Origin: CAZCAC01 sp964496575
GTDB lineage: Bacteria; Planctomycetota; UBA1135; GCA-002686595
Assembly (NCBI GenBank): GCA_964496575.1
Contig: CAZCAC010000037.1
Coordinates: forward strand, 1-64,000
Length of the DNA: 64,000 bases
Reading direction: 5' to 3'
How positions within the stretch are numbered: the stretch's first letter is position 1; each line of letters starts with the position of its first letter. A model generated the notes under the pieces. That model did no database searches. It worked only from the letters and a program-made list of their open reading frames with translations, and was not told the origin of the DNA. This document shows, one piece after another, positions 24,988-41,562 of this stretch. The translations under genes were made by a program, and so were the position numbers.

Positions 24988-26907
24988 ATGAAACGAGCCA
25001 AGACCATCCTCTTTCTCACCGTCGTCGTCGTCGGGGTCGCCGGGTTCTTCCTCGGGCGCGCGTCCGCGCCGGAGGGCGCGAGCGGCCATGATCACACCGC
25101 CGAGGCACCGGCCGCCGCGCCGGTCACCTGGACCTGCTCGATGCACCCGCAGGTGCGGCTGCCCGGTCCGGGTCAGTGTCCGATCTGCTTCATGGACCTG
25201 ACACCCGCGTCGGAAGGAGACGACGAGGACCTCGGGCCGCGAGTCCTGAGGATGACCGAGTCCGCGGCGGCGCTGGCCGAGATCGTCACCGCGCCCGTCG
25301 AGCGGCGCGAGGTGACGCGATCCGTGCCGCTGGTCGGCAAGGTCGCCTTCGACGAGACGCGCGTCTCGACCCTCACCACCTGGGTGCCGGGCCGGCTCGA
25401 GCGGCTCTTCGTCGACTTCACCGGAGTCGCCGTGCGCGAGGGGGATCACCTCGTCGAGATCTACAGCCCGACCCTGTACAGCGCCCAGCAGGAGCTCCTG
25501 CAGGCGATCGCCACGGCGAAGAAGCTGGAGGCGAGCTCGCTCGAGATCCTGCGCACCACCTCCGACCGGACGGTCGTCTCGGCGCGCGAGCGGCTGCGTC
25601 TCTTCGGGCTGACCGAGGCGCAGGTCGCCGAGGTGGTCGAGCGCGGCAGCCCCAGTGAGCAGGTGACCCTGCACGCGCCCAGCGGCGGCATCGTCATCCA
25701 CAAGAACGCGCTCGAGGGGATGTACGTCGACGAGGGGACGCAGATCTACACCATCGCCGACCTCTCGCGGGTGTGGGTCCTGCTCGACGCCTACGAGTCG
25801 GACCTCGCCTGGCTGCGCTACGGCCAGGACGTGACCTTCGAGGCGCAGGCCTTCCCCGGCGAGACCTTCCGGGGCACGGTGGCCTTCATCGATCCCGTGC
25901 TCGACGACCGCACGCGCACCGTCAAGGTGCGGCTGATCGTCGAGAACGAGGGGCTCCGGCTGAAGCCCGACATGTTCGTCTCCGCGACGGCCGAGGCGAA
26001 GCTCGACCGGCGGGGGCGGGTCGTCGACGCGGACCTCGCCGCGCGCTGGATGTGCCCGATGCACCCCGAGATCGTCGCCGACGAGCTCGAGGCGTGCAGC
26101 GAGTGCGGCATGGACCTCGTGCCCGCGGCCGAGCTCGGTTTCGTCCCGCCCGACGAGTCCGCCAAGCTGCCGCTGGTGATCCCGGCCACCGCGCCGCTCT
26201 TCACCGGCGAGCGCTCGGTCGTCTACGTCCGTGTGCCGGGAATGGAGAAGCCGACGTTCGAGGGACGGATGGTCACCCTCGGCCCGCGCGCCGGCGACTG
26301 GTACGTCGTCCGACTCGGGCTCGCCGAGGGCGAGGAGGTGGTCGTGCACGGCAACTTCAAGATCGACAGCGAGCTGCAGATCCGCGCGAAGCCGAGCATG
26401 ATGGCCCCCGACCCCGCGGACGCCGATCCGCCGCCGCTGCCGCAGGAGTCGCCGGTGCGTTTCCGGGAGCAGCTCGGACTCGCCCTCGCGCCCTGCCTCC
26501 GGCTGCAGACCGCCTTCGCCGCCGACGGGGACGATCCGGAGGCCGCGCGCGCGACCCTCGAGGCCCTGCGTGCGATCGATTCGAGCGCGCTCGAGCAGGA
26601 GGCGCTCACCGTCTGGTACGAGCTCTGGCCGGAGCTCCTCGAAGCGGCGAACGCCCTCGCCGGGGCGCCCGATCTCGAGCAGCGCCGCGTCGCGCTCTAT
26701 CCCTTCACCGAGGCGCTGGTCGTCGTGCTCGACGTCTTCGACTACGCGCGCGAGGAGGGCCGCGTCGGTCTCTTCCACTGCCCGATGGCCTTCGACGACA
26801 CCGGAGCGGACTGGATCCAGGAGGGCGACACGGTCGCCAATCCCTACTTCGGCTCGGCGATGCTGCGCTGCGGCACGAAGACTCGCGTCCTGGAATCGGT
26901 GGAGTAG
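24988..26907 (+). CDS. CusB-type RND periplasmic adaptor with three metal-binding modules
   Basis: A 639-residue membrane-fusion protein. An N-terminal anchor (about 7-24) is followed by a heavy-metal-binding motif with Cys50, His53, Cys64 and Cys67 (CSMHPQV ... CPICFMDL). The hairpin/lipoyl and barrel domains span about 85-340. A second CPMHPEI ... CSECGMDL motif lies near 355-377, the membrane-proximal domain follows, and from about 480 comes a helical tail ending in FHCPMAFDDTGADW and NPYFGSAMLRCG, a CusB-associated C-terminal metal module. It links the inner-membrane pump to the outer-membrane duct and may hand over Cu(I)/Ag(I) or a similar cation. It lies 13 bp upstream of the pump gene. 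Confidence 0.88.
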   Translation: MKRAKTILFLTVVVVGVAGFFLGRASAPEGASGHDHTAEAPAAAPVTWTCSMHPQVRLPGPGQCPICFMDLTPASEGDDEDLGPRVLRMTESAAALAEIVTAPVERREVTRSVPLVGKVAFDETRVSTLTTWVPGRLERLFVDFTGVAVREGDHLVEIYSPTLYSAQQELLQAIATAKKLEASSLEILRTTSDRTVVSARERLRLFGLTEAQVAEVVERGSPSEQVTLHAPSGGIVIHKNALEGMYVDEGTQIYTIADLSRVWVLLDAYESDLAWLRYGQDVTFEAQAFPGETFRGTVAFIDPVLDDRTRTVKVRLIVENEGLRLKPDMFVSATAEAKLDRRGRVVDADLAARWMCPMHPEIVADELEACSECGMDLVPAAELGFVPPDESAKLPLVIPATAPLFTGERSVVYVRVPGMEKPTFEGRMVTLGPRAGDWYVVRLGLAEGEEVVVHGNFKIDSELQIRAKPSMMAPDPADADPPPLPQESPVRFREQLGLALAPCLRLQTAFAADGDDPEAARATLEALRAIDSSALEQEALTVWYELWPELLEAANALAGAPDLEQRRVALYPFTEALVVVLDVFDYAREEGRVGLFHCPMAFDDTGADWIQEGDTVANPYFGSAMLRCGTKTRVLESVE

Positions 26908-26920
26908 GAGAGGTAAAGCC

Positions 26921-30592
<3,672 letters not shown>

Positions 30593-30641
30593 CGGAGGTC
30601 AGAACGACGGTCGAAGACCGCAAGGCCCGGACGGCACGGTT

Positions 30642-32192
30642 CTACCGGCCCCCGAGGAGCGCTCGTCTCAACCTCCAGAGGTGGTGGAACAGCCGCGCCT
30701 CCAGGCGGGCTCCGAGCGAGAGGTGGCTGCCATCCGCCAGCCGTCTCCCGGCCCGCCTCTCCCAGAAGCCGCGGAAGCCGCGCGTCAGCCCGCAGTCGAG
30801 GGAGACGTAGTGATGGTACATCTTGCGCGCCTCGGCGACCCTCGGCGGGATCTTGCCGAGCCAGGTCTCATCGAGGTGGTACTCGCCGATCGAACCCCAC
30901 TCCTCGATCGCCTCCGGGGGGGCATAGCCGATCCCGATGGCCTGGTCCCACATCGTGGAGCCGGGGATGGGGCGGTAGGGCCAGACGGTCGGGCGCGCGA
31001 GAGGCGCCGCGACGTGCAGGCGGCGAGCCTGGTCGATCGTCGCCAGCATCGAGTCTGCATCCTCGTGCGGGTAGCCGATGACGTACGTCACCGACGCGCA
31101 GACACCACGCCGGTCCATCTCGACCGCGGCCTCGATGTTCTGATCGCCGGTGATCCGCTTGCCGATCCGGGACATCGTCTCATCGGTTCCAGCCTCTGCT
31201 CCGATCTCGGCGATGTAGAGGCCCGACTCCGCGAGGGCGTCCAGCGTGCGCTCGTCGTAGTCGAGGATCGAGGGTGTCTCGAAAAACGCGTTGTACTTGA
31301 AGCGCAGATCCCGCTCGAGCAGGCCCTCCGCGAGCTCGCGAACACGCCGCTCGTGCACGCCGAAGTTCGCGTCGTGGAAGCGTACGACATCGAACTTCCA
31401 GCGTTCCTTCAGCTCTTCGAGGTCATCGAGGATCCGCTCGGCCGGCATCGACTTCCAACGACGGTGACTGACGTGTGGCGAGCAGCAGAACTCGCAGGGC
31501 TCCGGGCAGCCGAAGCTTGAGTAATACGAGATGCCGAAGTATGGCGCCTGCTCCGAGCCCATCGACCGTGGCGCAGGCAGGCGCAGCTCGTCATTCCAGC
31601 TGTCCTCACGGAGCTGGTGCAGCTTGTAGGACTCGATATCGATCAGGTGCCAGGGCGTGCGGGGGATGTCACTCCAGCTCGCCGCGTGCCGGGTCTCGGT
31701 CTCGATGACTTCGCCCTCGCGCAAGACCGCGAGCCCCGGTATGGAGTCGAGCGGCTCGCCGTTGTCGATCGCGCGAACGACCTCCCGGAAGGTGAACTCA
31801 CCCTGGCCGAGGACGACACACTCGTACAACCCCGTGCGCAGCTGCAGGCCGGGTTCCACCGAGGCGAACCAGCCGCCGATGACGGCCGGGAGATCGGGGT
31901 AGCGGTGCTTGACCTTCCTGGTGACCCTGAACCCGTCCTTGACCATGTGGCCCAGGATCCCGGTGGTGCCGTAGAGGAAGGCGTTCTCACATGCGGCGAG
32001 CACTCGTCGATGGGCCTCATCGGCCGAGTAGAGGCTGCCGTCGATGATCTCGACCTCGTAGCCATCCTGGAGGGGGAAGCCGGAGATCGCGAGCATCTCC
32101 AGCGGAAGCAAGTCCCTGCTCGAGGGCAGGCCCAGGCTCTCATCGACCTGCTGGGGCCGGTAGAGGACGATCTTCCTGCTGGCTCGGATCAC
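30642..32192 (-). CDS. B12-binding-domain radical SAM protein
   Basis: A 516-residue protein (GTG at 32192; the frame also extends to a TTG at 32276). The N-terminal 150 residues resemble the cobalamin-binding fold of class-B radical SAM enzymes (LPLEMLAISGFPL, VIGGWFASVEP, GQGEFTF). The radical SAM core follows, with the cluster motif CPEPCEFC (C-x3-C-x2-C), and later GAEAGTDETM and VTYVIGYPHED, typical of this group. Members methylate unreactive carbons or rearrange carbon skeletons in natural-product or lipid/hopanoid pathways; the substrate is unknown. It converges on the CusA gene (about 50 bp) and is divergent from the GNAT gene. Confidence 0.8.
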   Translation of the reverse strand: MIRASRKIVLYRPQQVDESLGLPSSRDLLPLEMLAISGFPLQDGYEVEIIDGSLYSADEAHRRVLAACENAFLYGTTGILGHMVKDGFRVTRKVKHRYPDLPAVIGGWFASVEPGLQLRTGLYECVVLGQGEFTFREVVRAIDNGEPLDSIPGLAVLREGEVIETETRHAASWSDIPRTPWHLIDIESYKLHQLREDSWNDELRLPAPRSMGSEQAPYFGISYYSSFGCPEPCEFCCSPHVSHRRWKSMPAERILDDLEELKERWKFDVVRFHDANFGVHERRVRELAEGLLERDLRFKYNAFFETPSILDYDERTLDALAESGLYIAEIGAEAGTDETMSRIGKRITGDQNIEAAVEMDRRGVCASVTYVIGYPHEDADSMLATIDQARRLHVAAPLARPTVWPYRPIPGSTMWDQAIGIGYAPPEAIEEWGSIGEYHLDETWLGKIPPRVAEARKMYHHYVSLDCGLTRGFRGFWERRAGRRLADGSHLSLGARLEARLFHHLWRLRRALLGGR

Positions 32193-32552
32193 TGATGTCC
32201 GGAAGCTGGTGGTCGGGGGAGACAGGGAGTTCTGCGGTCCATCAGCGAGAGTACCCCATGGTGGGAGATTGCGCAAAGCAGCTCCTTCGCGTGGAAGGAC
32301 CGAGACGAAGCACGAGTCAGGCTGACAGATCGCTCCATATCCCTTACCCTGGCAAGATGAGGATTCTCGCGGAGGGGCCCGGCCGGCTCGCGGTCAAGGT
32401 CGGGGCCGCAAGAGTTGAGTGGCGCGATCGGTCTGCGCGGCGCGATGGTGGTACGGGACTTTCGTTCTACCCGCGCAACTCCGAACAGGAGTGTGTCTGG
32501 CCCAGGGGCGAGCTCGACTGGAACCGTGATCGATGGGGAGGGAACTTCGAGA
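32193..32552. other. divergent intergenic region with one promoter candidate
   Basis: About 360 bp between the B12 radical SAM gene (minus) and the GNAT gene (plus). A promoter-like pair lies at 32322-32350. From the ATG at 32357 a 69-codon frame runs into the GNAT start; it has no recognisable features and may be only the untranslated leader. Confidence 0.4.
32322..32350 (+). promoter_or_regulatory. candidate promoter upstream of the GNAT gene
   Basis: CTGACA (32322-32327) and TACCCT (32345-32350) are 17 bp apart. The context CTTACCCTGG is identical to that at the beta-helix promoter candidate (20385-20394). Confidence 0.35.
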
Positions 32553-33632
32553 GTGGAAACGAATGACCGGCCCTTTCATCTGCGGCCGATGGGGCCAGAT
32601 GAGTATCCGATCCTGATCAGGATCTTCAACGAGGTCTTTCACAAGAGCAAGGACACGCGCACCCTCGAGTGGAAGTACCGGGACAACCCGCACGGAGCAT
32701 CCGTGGTCTGGGTCGCGGAGAGCCCGGCTCGGGAGGTCGTGGGTTCGCTCGCCTTCGTGCCCCGCCGAATCTGCATCAGGGGCCGGGAGTACACGACCCT
32801 CCTGGCCGCCGACGGCATGATACTTCCCGGGTGGCAGCACCAGGGCATCTTCGCGAGCCTGCTCGACATCCTGTTCGAGGAATCCTGGTCATTGGGTGCG
32901 CCAATGGTCATTGCCTTCTCCGGGCGACGCTCGGTCAGGGGACTAATCAGCACCAACTGGAAGCGGGTCGGCCTGTCGCTGGAGCTGGTTCTGCCTCTCC
33001 AGGGCGAGTATCTGTTCAAGGCGGTCGTGCGCAGAGTGCCTTTCTCCGAGCGCATGGCGCGTGGAGTCGGCGGTCTCCTGCTCAGGCGGGGAAGGTTGAG
33101 GAGGCTCCTGACCCGGTCCCTCTCGAGTGAGATAAGGCCGATCCGGCGCTTCGACGAGGCCCTCGCCGAGGCCGGGACCCGGGCGTTGCAGAACCTCCCC
33201 GTGTTCCTGGTTCGCGACACGGCCTTCCTGAACTGGCGATACGTGGACAATCCCACGGGTCGACACAGGGTGTTCGGGGCCTATGAGGATTCCAGGCCGG
33301 TCGGGTACCTGGTCATGGAGACGCACGGCGGGCGTTCCTTCATCGCGGATCTCGTCGCTCGCGAGCCCGAGATCCGCGAGGATCTCCTGGCCACAGCGGT
33401 GCAGCAGGGCCTGGAGGAGGGAGGGCAGATGCTGGGCTGCATGGCCCTCGAGGGGGATGGGATCGGTGCCTTTCTCCTCGAACAGCGCTTCAAGTGTCTC
33501 CCCCGGCCCGGGCTCCTGCCGTTCATGATCAAGATGGCTCCGGACGTGGAGGACTTCGATACGGACATGGCCGACCCCGGCACCTGGTATCTCGCGCACG
33601 GGGACCGGGATACGGAGCACATGACTCCCTGA
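32553..33632 (+). CDS. GNAT-family N-acetyltransferase-like protein
   Basis: About 359 residues. The N-terminal half follows the GNAT pattern: FHLRPMGPDEYPILIRIFNE, then a central strand with ADGMILPGWQHQGIFASLLD, whose GWQHQGIF stretch matches the acetyl-CoA pyrophosphate-binding loop. A second partial GNAT-like half (residues about 200-330) contains LNWRYVDNPTGRHRV and a glycine-rich turn, as in FemAB or double-GNAT proteins of polysaccharide and peptide tailoring loci. The GTG at 32553 is chosen because homologous sequence begins there; the upstream frame is low-complexity. It lies between two radical SAM genes, so acylation of a shared product is conceivable. Confidence 0.65.
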   Translation: METNDRPFHLRPMGPDEYPILIRIFNEVFHKSKDTRTLEWKYRDNPHGASVVWVAESPAREVVGSLAFVPRRICIRGREYTTLLAADGMILPGWQHQGIFASLLDILFEESWSLGAPMVIAFSGRRSVRGLISTNWKRVGLSLELVLPLQGEYLFKAVVRRVPFSERMARGVGGLLLRRGRLRRLLTRSLSSEIRPIRRFDEALAEAGTRALQNLPVFLVRDTAFLNWRYVDNPTGRHRVFGAYEDSRPVGYLVMETHGGRSFIADLVAREPEIREDLLATAVQQGLEEGGQMLGCMALEGDGIGAFLLEQRFKCLPRPGLLPFMIKMAPDVEDFDTDMADPGTWYLAHGDRDTEHMTP

Positions 33633-33636
33633 TCTA

Positions 33637-33758
33637 CTACTCGGAGTCGGTTTCTGCGCGTTGCGCGCAGAAAGCAGGCTGGGAGGGCACCAGATGCCCT
33701 CGAGAATCGTGATCCGAACGGTCTGTTGACCGGTTGGGTTGCGGGCGTCAGCCCGCGC
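33637..33758 (+). repeat. interspersed repeat, copy 1 of 3
   Basis: A 122-bp element starting CTACTCGGAGTCGG and ending CAGCCCGCGC. It contains a perfect 10-bp hairpin (33651-33673, TTTCTGCGCG/CGCGCAGAAA with loop TTG) and a second 6-bp hairpin (33741-33756, GCGGGC/GCCCGC). It fills the gap between two convergent genes. Copies with clear sequence identity lie at 43895-44013 (same orientation) and 53321-53441 (inverted). Confidence 0.85.
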
Positions 33759-33762
33759 TACG

Positions 33763-34722
33763 TTACTCGCCCTCGAAGAGCTTCTTGACGGTACAGGGGG
33801 CCGCTCCCCGGCGCAGGTGCCCTCTCACGAACTCCCTGTGCTCACGTGATCGCCAAACCTTCCGGAAGCCGCCATCTTCGAGCACGTTGCCGAACGACCC
33901 CTCCGAGTTCCAGCAGCCCCGCATGCACGGCACCACGTCGCCATTCCAGAGAATCGTGGCGCGATAGAGCTCGGGGCAGACCCGCGTTTCGGGACACAGG
34001 CCGACCGCGTCCTGCTCTTCCCGGCGGGTGGAGATCGTCTTCGGTAGGTACTCGCGAGCGAGCTCCTCGAAGTCTCCGTCGACCTTTCCCAGGCCGAGAT
34101 GGATCGGCCGGTCGACGATCCTGTCGACCCCGGTCTCGGCTGCCCAGCGCTCCAGGAGCTTCCGTTGCCCGACGTTGAAGCGCAGCGTCAGGTTCTGGAC
34201 GAAGATGCTCGGCCTGGACGAGCTCCGTCGTCGTCGCTCCCGGCACAGCGTCTCGATGGCCGCCCGCACGCGGTGGAAATCACTTCCTTCGCGATAGCGA
34301 ACATGCGTCTCCTCGTCCGCTCCGTCCAGGCAGATGGTGATCGAGGTCAGCCCGGAGCGAAAGACGTCGTCGATGTGCTGATCCAGAAGCTGCCCGTTGG
34401 TCGTGAAGGTGCAGCGCAGTCCGACGCCCTCCGCATGGCGAACCATGTCGAAGAAGCTCTCGTTCAACAGGCTCTCGCCCAGGAGGTGCATCACCAGGCC
34501 GTCGGCGAAGAGACGGAGCTCGTTGGCAATCTGCTCGAAGGCTCCGAGCTCCATCGAGCCCCGCTGACGCGGGTGATTGGGTTGTATGCACAGCGGGCAG
34601 CGCAGATTGCAGCGATTCGTCGGCTCCACGAACACGTGCCGGGGCAACCGCCGGCAGAGCAACCAGGCGGCCAGTCCCGGGGGCATTGCCTGGAGTGAGC
34701 GACGGAATAGCTTGCTATTCAT
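33763..34722 (-). CDS. radical SAM/SPASM-domain protein
   Basis: A 319-residue protein. The radical SAM cluster motif is in TNRCNLRCPLC (C-x3-C-x2-C) near residue 40, with FTTNGQLLD and LDGADEETHVRYR following as in anaerobic-sulfatase-maturase-like enzymes. The C-terminal part (from about 255) has additional cysteines (LCPETRVCPELY, DVVPCMRGC) forming a SPASM-type site for auxiliary Fe-S clusters. SPASM enzymes mature peptides or proteins or modify sugars. The ATG at 34722 is supported by the family N-terminus. It is divergent from the lipoprotein gene downstream of metre 34.9 kb and convergent with the GNAT gene across the repeat. Confidence 0.8.
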   Translation of the reverse strand: MNSKLFRRSLQAMPPGLAAWLLCRRLPRHVFVEPTNRCNLRCPLCIQPNHPRQRGSMELGAFEQIANELRLFADGLVMHLLGESLLNESFFDMVRHAEGVGLRCTFTTNGQLLDQHIDDVFRSGLTSITICLDGADEETHVRYREGSDFHRVRAAIETLCRERRRRSSSRPSIFVQNLTLRFNVGQRKLLERWAAETGVDRIVDRPIHLGLGKVDGDFEELAREYLPKTISTRREEQDAVGLCPETRVCPELYRATILWNGDVVPCMRGCWNSEGSFGNVLEDGGFRKVWRSREHREFVRGHLRRGAAPCTVKKLFEGE

Positions 34723-34987
34723 GGGCGAGCTCGGGGATGCCTTCAGGGAGAGCTGGTGCCTCGCCACCTCACACGAGCGATGGCTGGAACCTCCTTCCAC
34801 ATTAACCGAAATCGAAGATGCCGGGGCGAGTTTCCTCCCACGTGGTCCGAGGGCGTCGGTGCAGGAAGGGAAGCTCTCGAGGTCGTCGCGGCGCTGAACC
34901 TGCCGAGCCGAAGAGAGAATCACCAGAAAACTCCCAGTGGGGTTTGTCCTGGAGCGGCCCGGATGGAGAATCGCCCCGGAGCCCCTG

Positions 34988-35830
34988 ATGAAAGCGACCA
35001 TTGCTACGTGGAAGAGGGGCCGGGTCCACGCCTGGCTCCGGGTCCTGCTGGTCCTCGCCCTCGCTCTCGCGAGCGGGTGCAAGGTCCTCGCCGGCCGTCC
35101 CGCGCGCTTCGTGCGCAACGAGGTGATCATCGTCGGCAGCCTCGGCGAGCGGCACCTGCGCCGCCAGGGCGGAGGCGGTGGTGGTAGTTTTGACCTCGAC
35201 CGACTCGAGCGCTTGCTCCGCGACCTCGACCCGCACCGCGTCTTCTGCGAGGTCCCCCCCGATCGCTTCGGCAGCACCTGGCACGAGTTCGTGTACACCG
35301 CCACGGTGGAGGACGAGCGCCTGAACGAGCTGCCCGAGGTCACCGAGGCCCTCTACCCCCTGGCCCTCGAAGGGCGGATCCGGCTGGTGCCGTGCTCCGC
35401 CTGGACTCCCGAGGTCGCCGCACGGCGGGCGAGCCTGCTCGAGCAGTGGCAGATCACGCGGCCCGCCGACACCCGGGAGGTGGACAAGGCCCGCAACCTC
35501 GCGCTGGAGCGGATCGCGCTGGAGGGGCTGGAGAGCGACCCGCTCGGCGTGAACAGTGAGCGCTACGATGCGATCGTCGCCGAGGCGATGCAGCCCTACG
35601 AGCGCCTCCTCGACCGCGACCTCGGCACCGGCGGATGGCGGGAGAGCAACCTCGCCCACTACACGCTGATCGAGGCGGCCCTCGACGACTGTGCCGGCGA
35701 GGGGCTGCGGGTGGTGATCCTGTTCAGCGCCTGGAACAAATATCGACTGCTGGAGCTGCTCTCCAGCCGAAGAGGTATCGAGCTGCTCACCGTCGCCGAG
35801 GCGCTCGAGCGCGGCTCGAGCCGCCCCTGA
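34988..35830 (+). CDS. lipoprotein, possibly of the TraB/Tiki-like superfamily
   Basis: A 280-residue protein with a lipoprotein-type signal: basic N-terminus, hydrophobic run LLVLALALASG, then Cys31. After a Gly-rich linker (a run of six Gly) the sequence follows an order seen in TraB/GumN/Tiki-like proteins: a VIIVGSLGERHL strand, then RLLRDLDPHRVFCEVPP, with Glu in the second motif. The match is weak and a novel family is equally possible. Its stop lies 30 bp before metH on the same strand, so co-transcription is likely, though a functional link to methionine synthesis is not evident. Confidence 0.5.
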   Translation: MKATIATWKRGRVHAWLRVLLVLALALASGCKVLAGRPARFVRNEVIIVGSLGERHLRRQGGGGGGSFDLDRLERLLRDLDPHRVFCEVPPDRFGSTWHEFVYTATVEDERLNELPEVTEALYPLALEGRIRLVPCSAWTPEVAARRASLLEQWQITRPADTREVDKARNLALERIALEGLESDPLGVNSERYDAIVAEAMQPYERLLDRDLGTGGWRESNLAHYTLIEAALDDCAGEGLRVVILFSAWNKYRLLELLSSRRGIELLTVAEALERGSSRP

Positions 35831-35860
35831 ACGACTCCCCCTTCGATCACGATCACGATC

Positions 35861-39594
<3,734 letters not shown>

Positions 39595-39601
<7 letters not shown>

Positions 39602-39774
39602 AGAGGAGCGACGCGGAGCGCCTTGGCCCACTTCGCCACGTCGACCCGGTCGGTGGCTCCCGGGGCGGGAATCAGCGGGTCCTCGGCGGGCTCGATCGTC
39701 TCCTGGGCGGGTGTGGCCCAGATCAGGGTCACGGCCGCGAGGGCGGCCAGGGTCGCTGCCGAAAGGGTCTTCAT
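39595..39774 (-). CDS. small exported peptide of 59 residues
   Basis: An ATG at 39774 opens a 59-codon frame beginning MKTLSAATLAALAAVTL, a classic Sec signal peptide with cleavage near TPAQ. A Pro/Glu/Asp-rich mature part of about 35 residues ends in KALRVAPLQ. Its stop overlaps the 3' end of metH by 7 bp in the convergent sense. The signal-peptide pattern and codon composition support a real gene, but there is no known family, and a weak purine-rich region is the only ribosome-site candidate. Confidence 0.5.
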
Positions 39775-39950
39775 CGTGATCTGCCTGTCAGGATCAAGGT
39801 CGTCTCAGGTTGGTGATCGGGGGGTTGCGCCGGATTACGAAGCTCGCCGGGGAGTGTTGGCGGCTGAAAAGAGCGTCCGGGGGCGGTTCCTTGACCCCGT
39901 GCCGGAGATCGCTGAGAGTGCCGCGGCCCCCACCCACACCGAGGAGAATC

Positions 39951-41354
39951 GTGCCCCGAACCGCCCTGATCACGCCCCTCCTGGGCCTTCTCGCCGCCGC
40001 CGCCTGCCGGAGCCCGATCGCCCCGATCGCCGAACGCCAGGAGGACGCCGACCGGATCGTCGCCGAGGCGCTCGTCGCCGGCCGCGCGTACGAGAGTCTC
40101 GCCGAGCTGTGCCGGGTCGCCCCCCACCGGCTCGCCGGCTCCGCCGGGTCGGAGGCGGCGATCTCCTGGGCGCAGCGGACGATGGCGGCCGAGGGACTGG
40201 AGCGGGTGCGCCTCGAGGCGTGCTTCGTGACGCGCTGGGATCGAGGCGAGGTGGAGCGGTTGACGATCACCTCGCCCCCCCAGTTCGCCGGCACCGAGCT
40301 GCCGATCCTGGCCCTCGGCGGCAGCGTGGCGACCCCGCCGGGGGGCGTCGAAGGGGAGGTGCTCGTGGTGCGCTCGCTCGAGGAGCTGGATGAGACGGCC
40401 CGGGGCAAGGTGGTGCTCTTCGACCGCCCGATGGACGAGGCCCGGGTGAGCACCTTCTCGGCCTACGGCGGAGCGGTGGATCAGCGGGTGCACGGAGCCG
40501 CGCGGGCGGCGGAGTACGGCGCGGTCGCGTCGGTGACGAGGTCGATGACCACGCGGCGCGACGACGTCCCCCACACCGGCACGATGCGCTACGCCGAGGG
40601 TGGCGACCGGATCCCCGCGGTGTGCGTCAGCACGAACGGCGCGGATCGAATCGCCGCGCTGGTCGCGGGCGGGGCCCAGGTGCGGGTCCGGCTCGAGCTC
40701 GACTGCGAGCGCCTCGCCGACGCGCCTTCGTGGAACGTGATCGGCGAGCTGCTCGGGAGCGAGCTTCCCGACGAGGTGATCGTCCTCGGCGCCCACCTCG
40801 ACGCCTGGGACGTCGGCCACGGCGCACACGACGACGGAGCGGGTTGCGTACAGGTGATCGAGGCGGTGCGCCTCTTGAAGTTCCTCGGCCTGCGGCCGCG
40901 CCGGACGATCCGCTGCGTGCTCTTCATGAACGAGGAGTACGGACTCTCCGGCGCGCTCGCCTACTACGAGGCGCACCGCGCGGAGATGCCGCAGCACGTG
41001 ATGGCGCTCGAGTCCGACAGCGGCGGTTTCACGCCGCGCGGGTTCACGACCGACGGCAATCCGGAGGCGCTGGAGATCCTGCGGGCGGCGGCGGCGCTGC
41101 TCGCGGGAACGGGCGCCGAGACGGTGGAGCGCGGCGGCGGCGGGGCGGATATCGGCCCGATGGCGGCGAGCGGCGTGCCGCTGGTCGGGTATCGAGTCGA
41201 CACGCAGCGCTACTTCGATCTGCACCACAGCCCCGAGGACACGATCGACAAGGTCCACGAACGCGAGCTGCACCTGGGTGCGGCGGCGATCGCGGTGCTC
41301 GCCTGGGTGGTGGCGGATCTGCCGGAGCGGTTGCCGCGGGATCCGGGCGAATAG
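39951..41354 (+). CDS. M28-family metallopeptidase lipoprotein with PA domain
   Basis: A 467-residue exported zinc aminopeptidase or carboxypeptidase-Q-like enzyme. A strong Shine-Dalgarno, GAGGAG four bases before the GTG at 39951, fixes the start. The N-terminus is a lipoprotein signal (LLGLLAAAAC). A protease-associated insert spans about 110-230. The co-catalytic zinc centre is readable: AHLDAWDVGHGAHDDGAG supplies His and Asp, NEEYG supplies the catalytic Glu and Glu ligand, ALESDSGG supplies Asp, and LHHSPEDT supplies His. It probably trims peptides at the cell surface for nutrient uptake. It is not operonic with metH, which ends 350 bp upstream. Confidence 0.85.
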   Translation: MPRTALITPLLGLLAAAACRSPIAPIAERQEDADRIVAEALVAGRAYESLAELCRVAPHRLAGSAGSEAAISWAQRTMAAEGLERVRLEACFVTRWDRGEVERLTITSPPQFAGTELPILALGGSVATPPGGVEGEVLVVRSLEELDETARGKVVLFDRPMDEARVSTFSAYGGAVDQRVHGAARAAEYGAVASVTRSMTTRRDDVPHTGTMRYAEGGDRIPAVCVSTNGADRIAALVAGGAQVRVRLELDCERLADAPSWNVIGELLGSELPDEVIVLGAHLDAWDVGHGAHDDGAGCVQVIEAVRLLKFLGLRPRRTIRCVLFMNEEYGLSGALAYYEAHRAEMPQHVMALESDSGGFTPRGFTTDGNPEALEILRAAAALLAGTGAETVERGGGGADIGPMAASGVPLVGYRVDTQRYFDLHHSPEDTIDKVHERELHLGAAAIAVLAWVVADLPERLPRDPGE

Positions 41355-41374
41355 GTCGTTCCGGAGTCTGGGAT

Positions 41375-41480
41375 CGGGACGCGGAGGAAGCGGAGAACGC
41401 GGTGGTTTCACGCAGAGCTCGCGGAGAGCCAGACCGACGCCGAGGGAGCAGAGAGCGCGGTGAGTTCACGGACGGCGTCA
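41375..41480 (+). repeat. degenerate CGGAGAACGCGG-type intergenic element
   Basis: Short-period purine-rich units (GCGGAGGAAGCGGAGAACGC, then GCAGAGCTCGCGGAGAGCC, then GCAGAGAGCGCGGTGAG) lie directly after the M28 peptidase gene. They resemble a GC-shifted version of the element at 14140-14215. There is no coding sense in any frame. Confidence 0.4.
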
Positions 41481-41493
41481 ATCACGTACGGCA

Positions 41494-41532
41494 TCAGTCA
41501 CCTTTCGCCCAGAGAGGGCGAAAGGTGACTGA
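41494..41532. repeat. perfect 17-bp palindrome with TCAGTCA/TGACTGA ends (A)
   Basis: TCAGTCACCTTTCGCCC (41494-41510) is the exact reverse complement of GGGCGAAAGGTGACTGA (41516-41532) around a 5-base loop AGAGA. It lies between the convergent M28 peptidase and flotillin genes, so it may end both transcripts, although there is no T-tract. Its seven-base ends match palindrome B at 48022-48087. Confidence 0.85.
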
Positions 41533-41562
41533 CGCGGTATGGACGCGATATGGCCCCCGGGA

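Noticed and set aside
35831..35860. Cobalamin riboswitch before metH
   Set aside because: Only 30 bp separate metH from the preceding gene and no B12-box is present.
41494..41532. Simple rho-independent terminator
   Set aside because: The palindrome is strong but has no adjacent T-tract on either strand, and its ends match a second, otherwise different palindrome; it is listed as a repeat instead.
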